A stretch of DNA of 64,000 bases from Phycomyces nitens (lineage: Eukaryota; Mucoromycota; Mucoromycetes; Mucorales; Phycomycetaceae), in assembly GCA_022702545.1 (NCBI GenBank), contig JAHRBC010000007.1, positions 1 through 64,000 of the forward strand, given 5' to 3'. The number at the start of each line of letters is the position of its first letter. The first letter of the stretch is position 1. The position numbers and the translations under genes are program-made. Below the pieces are notes generated by a model. It did not search any database. It was not told the DNA's origin and was given only the letters and a program-made list of their open reading frames with translations. Positions 58,981 through 64,000 of the stretch are shown piece by piece.

Positions 58981-59711
58981 CATGGAAAAAGTAATTAGAG
59001 TATACTCCAAGCTTATCACGTCAAACTTGAAGGGCGATAGAAATGCCAGTTTGCTTGTTGAGCGCTTTGCTGTTTATAGCTTTGTCAGTTCAGCAAACAG
59101 CTCTCAGAATTATCCTAGTACAAGTCAGCCGTCCACATATAATGAAGCAAGTTTCTTAGATCTTCCAGATGGTGTAAGTGCTGCCCAGCTATGGGAGCCA
59201 TTCAACTGACATGCCAGCTTGAATGATGATGACTTGGAAGGTGTCAGCAGCCCTGTTGTCAAGAATACTTTGGCAAAGTACTATGAGCGAAACAGTGGTA
59301 TGGACAGTATTGAACTTGATGACCCGACAATTGTTGTTGCTTCTCGTCTTTGGAAAAATTCAACCGTACATTCTTCATGTATGTACCGAAGAATAAAAAA
59401 CGAGACCAGATGTGGCAATCATCATGTGATGTTCACCTGTCCATACAGAAAGTGAGTATTGGTATTAGTCAAAATACAAAATAGAGATCACTCGCATTTT
59501 TATATTTTTATCTAGCCGTCGCAATATAACTATTCAAAGCTGGTTTGTTGGCACCGTGGAATTTTATTTTGAGCATAAAGAGGTTGATGGCACACCGCAC
59601 TTTCTGGCATTCGTTGAAGTGATGAAAGAGCATGGTACAGCAGCCCATGACTCATCTGTGCCAATCGTAATACGGCGGTCACACAGCTCAACTGGACAAA
59701 CAACCCAGCCA
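58981..59711 (+). pseudogene. Tnp2-like transposase remnant of copy 4 (C-terminal part)
   Basis: The plus-strand frame from 58982 (MEKVIRVYSKLITSNLKGD) continues past a stop at 59207 in the same frame (LNDDDLEGVSSPVVKNTLAK ... LWKNSTVHSSCMYRR) to a GTGAGT donor at 59453. After an intron ending TTTATCTAG at 59515 it resumes with NITIQSWFVGTVEFYFEHK and FLAFVEVMKEHGTAAHD. The last exon resembles, in layout, the GQIQYLFTHNF ... HVFAFVKWF end of the Tnp2 transposases in elements A-C. It is cut at 59711 by element C. The same segment is present but more decayed in copies 1-3, so the whole CACTACGGC family descends from a Tnp2-type autonomous element. Confidence 0.55.
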
Positions 59712-59954
59712 ACACTGGAAAAACTCCCAAATTTAGCATTGTATCAATGTGGCAAAAGGGTAGTGGAAATATAGAGCTTTTTTTCATCTCAGATATTTTT
59801 TTTACTTCAAATAAAAAGTGTAATTCTAATCCATTCTATTGGTTCGGGCAAAAGATTAAAAAACAATAGCTTTTTTTTCATCTATAAAATGACAGCAAAT
59901 TAAAATATGTAGCACTTGTTTCCTTTTTTATCTCACAATCGAATCATATAAACA

Positions 59955-62900
59955 ATGTCTTCTATTTCCGCTCTTAACAACACTGCCTGTTACTGCAACA
60001 AATGCAACAACAACCAGCAAGGATTATCTATTGTATCCAAGCGCACTTCCCAGCGTCATGCCAAGAGAGCAAGATTTGAAGAAGTCTTGGATTTTGAAAA
60101 CAGTATGTTATTTTCAATATTAATTTTATCTTTGCTGCGCAATAATAACCATTAGCCTTTAATTGAACTCAGGCACACAAAGTGCCGTGATGGACGTTGA
60201 TGTTGAGGGTAAAAAATATTTATTTGAACACCAGTACAGGGCAATAAACTAATGTATTCTATATTTGTAGCAATCCCAACCTCTCAATCCGAATCCATGG
60301 AAATGGATGGTCAGGTCGGCCTACCATTTTTGGATTCCGTCCCGATGTCTGACGATGATTCAGTTGACAATGAGGTCAATGGCGATGACGCTGAAATCAC
60401 CGATGACTCTGACAATGACAGTGATGATGAACCCGATGTTGAAGAGATCGAGGTCGAGGAGTTTGATAGTGAAGGTCAGTATTGAATAGCTACAATACAA
60501 AAGCAAGCAAAGATTGAGTATTAATAATTTTCCTTTTTAAATAATAGACCCTTTTGCTACTCCTGGTATGCCCGAAAACCCAGTGCACAGGGCAATTGCC
60601 ATTTTCGTTGTTCTGTTTGCATCCCGTTATGTGGTCGATAAGGGTGCTGTTGTCTTGATTGAGTTCATCAACAAACTCTTGACAATTTACGGACAGGACT
60701 TCCAATTGCCTTCAAGCCTTTCTGGTCTCCAAAGCATGATGGGTTTCACTGCCTTGACCAAGGGTGTAAAGAGATTCGTTGTGTGCCAGGATTGCCACAC
60801 GGTTTATGAGGAAGCTGGGTCTGCTCCCCTTCAGTGCAGTTCCGCCAAGCTTGGTTCCGTTTCTCCATGTGGTTGCCAATTGATGAAGCAATCATCATCT
60901 GGTGCTTTAGTCCCCAAATGTCAATACAGCTACCAGTCCGTCAAGCAGGCGTTGAGAGTCCTTTTCCTCCGCCCGGATTTCGAAAGCAAGATCAGACAAT
61001 GGAACCAGGAGTTGAAGATCGTTGATACCATGTGCGACGTTTACGATGGTGCAATGTGGAAGGGGTTGAAGGACAAGAACGGCGTTCCCTTTGTTAAAGA
61101 CTCTCGATCACTCATGTTGACTCCCAACATTGATTGGTTTCAGCCATTCGATGGTATCAGTCATTCCTCTGGAGCCATTTACCTGGCAATCAACAATTTG
61201 CCTCAAGAGGATAGGTTCAAGGCAGAAAACGTGATTCTTGTTGGTCTGATGCCTGGGCCAAAGGAACCAAGATCAGAGGAGATTAACAACTACCTCAAGC
61301 CCTTGGTCGACGAGTTGGAGCAGCTGTATGTTGGAATGTCTATTCCAAGTTATGAACACCCCACTGGAGTAACTGTCCGTGCTGCGCTCTTAATGGTTGC
61401 ATGTGATATCCCTGCCGCCAGAAAAACCAGTGGATTCACGTCCCACAACAGTACGCATGCATGCTACAAATGCAGCCGTAGTTTCTCTCGCTTGGAAGGC
61501 ACAAGCCATGTAGACTTTCGTGGGTTCGAGTTTGCCAAGTGGAGGCTTGCAAATGGTGCTGAAAACCGGGTGCATGCTGAGGAGTGGAAGAGTGCAAGTA
61601 CGCCCTCAGAAAGGCATCAGCTGGAGGTCGAAAATGGTGTTCGATGGTCGCAGTTGCATCGCCTTGGATACTTTGATCTAGTACGTGGAACGATCATTGA
61701 TCCCATGCACAACATATTCCTGGGAACGGCAAAGAGGATGGTCGAGACGTGGACTGCCAGTGGTCTGATCACAGACAACAATCTTCGTGAGATGCAGATG
61801 GTGGCAGAGACCATGGTGTTGCCTGCAGATTACGCAGTGTTGAAGACGAAGATTGGGAAGGGATTTCCCCATATGAAGGCCGACGAGTGGAAATCCTGGG
61901 TGCTCGTTTACTCCCCTGCTCTGTTGAAGACTGTTCTCCCTGCTGCCAAGTTCCAGAATTGGATCAGCTTTGTCGACGCCTGCTGCCTCCTTACCAAGCC
62001 AACCATCACTTTTGACGAACTTGATGAAGCCCATAGTCACCTGGAAAAATTTGGTCAAGCCTGCGAACAACAATATCCACACACTGTCCTCACCTGCAAT
62101 ATGCACCTACACCTCCATCTTCGCGAGACCATTCGTGATTTTGGACCAGTGTACGGCTATTGGCTCTTTGGGTTTGAGAGATACAATGGGTTGTTGAAGA
62201 ACATCGAGACAAACAGAAGAGACGGGTTCGAGTCAACGTTTATGAAAACATTTGTCCAGAATTCGTACAAGGAGGACTATACGAATGCCATCCTCAAGTC
62301 TTCGATATCAGCTCCTTTCCTCCCACTCATTGCCAAGCTCTCTTCGTCCTTTGCCACCTTGTCTCCACCTGCACCTGCACCAACACGACGCCCATTCCGA
62401 ATTCAAAATTTTGTGGATGCATCCCAAGATTCCGAATTCCCGATCAAGGGTAACGAGCCTCTTCCACCCTCTGCGTTTCCTCTGTTGCAAAAGTCTGCCA
62501 CAAAAATGAGTGATGTTGACTATCCTCAATTGTTGGCTTACTATGTGGATACGTATGACATTGACACCCTCCAGCATTATCAACATGCCACTTCTTCTTC
62601 GTTGTTTGTTGACAATCAGATCATAAAGCTAAAATCGATAAATCTCCTTGGCCAAGTATATCGTGGGCACAATGGCTCTGGAAATGGTGGATCTCGTGTC
62701 CAAGCTTTGTTTGGCAACAGCACTGGTGAGAACCAGACCGCATATACTGGCGAAATACAGTATATTTTTGTCCACCAGTTCACGCCACCTCTCTCTGCCT
62801 CTGTTCATCTAAATCGCCGTGCTCATCAAAGCCAGCATGTTTTCGCCTTTGTCAGATGGTATGATGTGTCCTATGATCGTTCGCGTGAGGATGAAGGTGT

Positions 62901-63054
62901 TGACATCTGTTTGCCCGGCTTTTCTCCTGCTACCCATGAGTGCATCTTGCCAGTCCATCGCCTTCTCTTGGAAGTTGCGACTGCCACGCACACAAGCCGA
63001 AATGGTATAAAGAGGATGCTGGTCATCCCTTTGCCAAAGAAACTTTACATATAA
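59955..63054 (+). CDS. Tnp2-type transposase of element C (apparently intact)
   Basis: Exons 59955-60102, 60173-60208, 60271-60474 and 60548-63054 (148, 36, 204 and 2507 nt) give 964 aa without stop. N-terminal CYCNKCNNN with basic QRHAKRAR (possible zinc motif and nuclear localisation), acidic exon 3, then a second Cys region (CQDCHTVY ... CSSAKLGSVSPCGC). DDE-type core: Asp in NIDWFQPF, Asp in VACDIPAARKTSGF next to CYKCSRSF, and DPMHNIFLGTAKR; then the DUF4218-like GPVYGYWLFGFERYNGLLK and a C-terminal FVHQFTPP ... HVFAFVRWY module. It probably mobilises A, B and C through CACTG ends with 3-bp TSDs. LTLNIDWF of B is LTPNIDWF here (Leu to Pro next to the first Asp), whose effect is unknown. 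The segment at about 62480-62720 differs from B much more than the rest. Confidence 0.93.
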
Positions 63055-63180
63055 TAAATAAATAAATATCTTTTCTCTTTCATAAAAAAAACAAACAGAA
63101 ATAGCATTGCCTTTATAAATGTTGTCAAAACGTAACGCGTGTCAAAAAAAATAGATGGATAGATAAAAAAAAATATTTTA

Positions 63181-63961
63181 TTAAAGCCCATGTCTAAGAG
63201 CCCACTGAGGAAGACTGGGATTAAAATTAGTCGGGACTGCCACGTCCACAGTTCTGGCATAAACCCTTGACAACATTTGATGAGCATTTGCTCCAAGTTG
63301 GAGATCAACGAATCTGTCAACGACTTGGATGAATCGGTTAAACTATCAATTGCGCATCAGTAATCTACAGTCATTCAATATACTATTTATAATCAGCTCA
63401 ACAACTCACTTCATTGCTTCTCCAACTTGGGCGAATTGTGCGAACCACACGTCTTCTTCCTGCTTCAGAGACTTCGTCATCTGATTCTCCCTCGGACATT
63501 GCTCCCTTTTGGAGTGCACCTATGCAGTTCCAACCCATCTCCTGGTTGATCTCAGCCCTGTTATTGTCATATGCTGCCAAACGACGAGCATAGTTCTACA
63601 AATATTATTATTAATATGCGTTTAATGGATTTTTAATATATTGCAAACAACTTACTTCGTTTGCACGACCAGATCTTCGTGAACGTCTGTTCAATGCAGC
63701 CCTCACAGCAAGAGACTCTCTCACTTTTCGGCATCTACTAATGAAATTCTTGTGGAGCCTCTCACGAAGATCCTTTTGCCTCATTCCGTCGCCAGCAAAC
63801 TTACGCCCCAGGTAGACGAGCATTCGATCAACCAACTCCTTGTTGGGAGTCATGTTGAAGTGAACATCGGTGTTCCACCTGGGCTTATCGTTGTTGGCCT
63901 CTACTTCTGCTGGGACAGTTGACCAAAACTTTGGATTCCACATGAATTTGCGGATCGCAGC
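63181..63961 (-). CDS. ORF1 of element C, exons 2-4 (partial, leaves window)
   Basis: Exon 2 63961-63656, exon 3 63595-63410, exon 4 63342-63181, with the same exon lengths as element B (306, 186, 162 nt) and no stop. Exon 1, with the coiled coil, lies beyond 64000. The encoded sequence is almost the same as B (AAIRKFMWNPKF, LHKNFISRCRKVRE, MSEGESDDEVSEAG). It converges on the transposase. Confidence 0.88.
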
Positions 63962-64000
63962 CTAATAATATATAAAAGTTAACAAACTGATAGTATAGTC

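Larger units (their letters stand above)
52861..59711 (-). mobile_element. CACTACGGC-type DNA transposon, copy 4 (old, nested, right end lost)
   Basis: Begins CACTACGGCGG followed by AAAACGGTAG motifs, in the same orientation as copy 2 but strongly diverged. It aligns with copy 2 over much of its length (for example TTCATTCCTTGATTAAAG with TTCATTCCTAAATCAAAG). It contains a tandem duplication of about 150-160 bp (53298-53990), a 380-bp solo LTR in the first duplicate, and copy 3 of its own family in reverse orientation (54344-58026). It stops at 59711, where element C begins. 58027-58560 and 53990-54343 have no recognised gene. It keeps the best remnant of this family's transposase (58981-59711). 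Confidence 0.8.
59712..64000. mobile_element. CACTA-type (Tnp2) DNA transposon C, left part
   Basis: Begins CACTGGAAAAACTCCC, identical to the right end of B read inward, so C is in opposite orientation to A and B. Transposase (plus) and ORF1 (minus) converge, with 126 bp between stop codons. The element runs off the window in intron 1 of ORF1; ORF3 and the other end should lie within about 2.1 kb beyond 64000, so the TSD cannot be checked (left flank ends CAA). Confidence 0.92.

Overview
The window looks like a chromosome end from a filamentous fungus, most likely an early-diverging lineage such as Mucoromycota/Mucorales. That placement is inferred from short GT-AG introns (42-141 nt), AT-rich spacers, Ty3/Gypsy polyproteins of fungal type and Tnp2-type transposases. 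It starts inside a 7.4 kb array of a 57-bp satellite built from CCCTAA-like telomeric motifs, with the C-rich strand leading, as expected at a left telomere. I recognise no ordinary housekeeping protein gene. The only host genes I can support are tRNA-Lys(CTT) at 13.2 kb and tRNA-Val(AAC) at 49.8 kb. Almost everything else is transposable elements, many nested.

Layout: 1-7438 satellite; 7439-8350 purine-skewed gene-free spacer; 8351-12046 a truncated CACTA-type element (TIR CACTACGGC); 12047-13198 low-complexity spacer; 13199 tRNA-Lys; 13289-27047 a solo LTR (family X) split by a complete Gypsy element (Gypsy-1, itself split by the CACTA-type element A) and by a dead Tc1/mariner; 27079-32335 a chain of solo LTRs, one carrying CACTACGGC copy 2; 32337-49708 a second family-X LTR holding Gypsy-2 (split by CACTA-type element B) and Gypsy-3; 49730 tRNA-Val; 49804-52860 the 5' part of a non-LTR retrotransposon; 52861-59711 a decayed CACTACGGC copy 4 carrying a solo LTR and nested copy 3; 59712-64000 the left part of CACTA-type element C. 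Insertions are dated by target-site duplications (TSDs), and several empty sites survive elsewhere in the window: 3-bp TSDs for CACTA types, 4-bp for the Gypsy elements, TA for mariner.

The most interesting system is elements A, B and C. Each has a four-exon Tnp2-type transposase converging on a four-exon gene of unknown function (ORF1). In A and B there is also a seven-exon micro-exon gene (ORF3, 160 codons), not found by a simple ORF scan, transcribed divergently from ORF1. Exon lengths and phases of ORF3 are identical in A and B, and all indels fall in introns. The ORF3/promoter block is almost identical between A and B, while the flanking ORF1 and transposase coding regions have diverged to roughly half identity, which points to module exchange. 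The transposase in C appears intact. ORF1 in B is intact.

A second theme is position. Both family-X LTRs begin 17-21 bp downstream of a tRNA 3' end in the same relative orientation, and all three full-length Gypsy elements landed within 100 bp of a tRNA 3' end once later insertions are removed (84, 83 and 38 bp). This suggests Pol III-directed integration. A third theme is decay: most nonsense codons in the elements are TGA where relatives or family context indicate CGA (Arg), consistent with CpG deamination, while frameshifts are mostly single-base losses in homopolymers.
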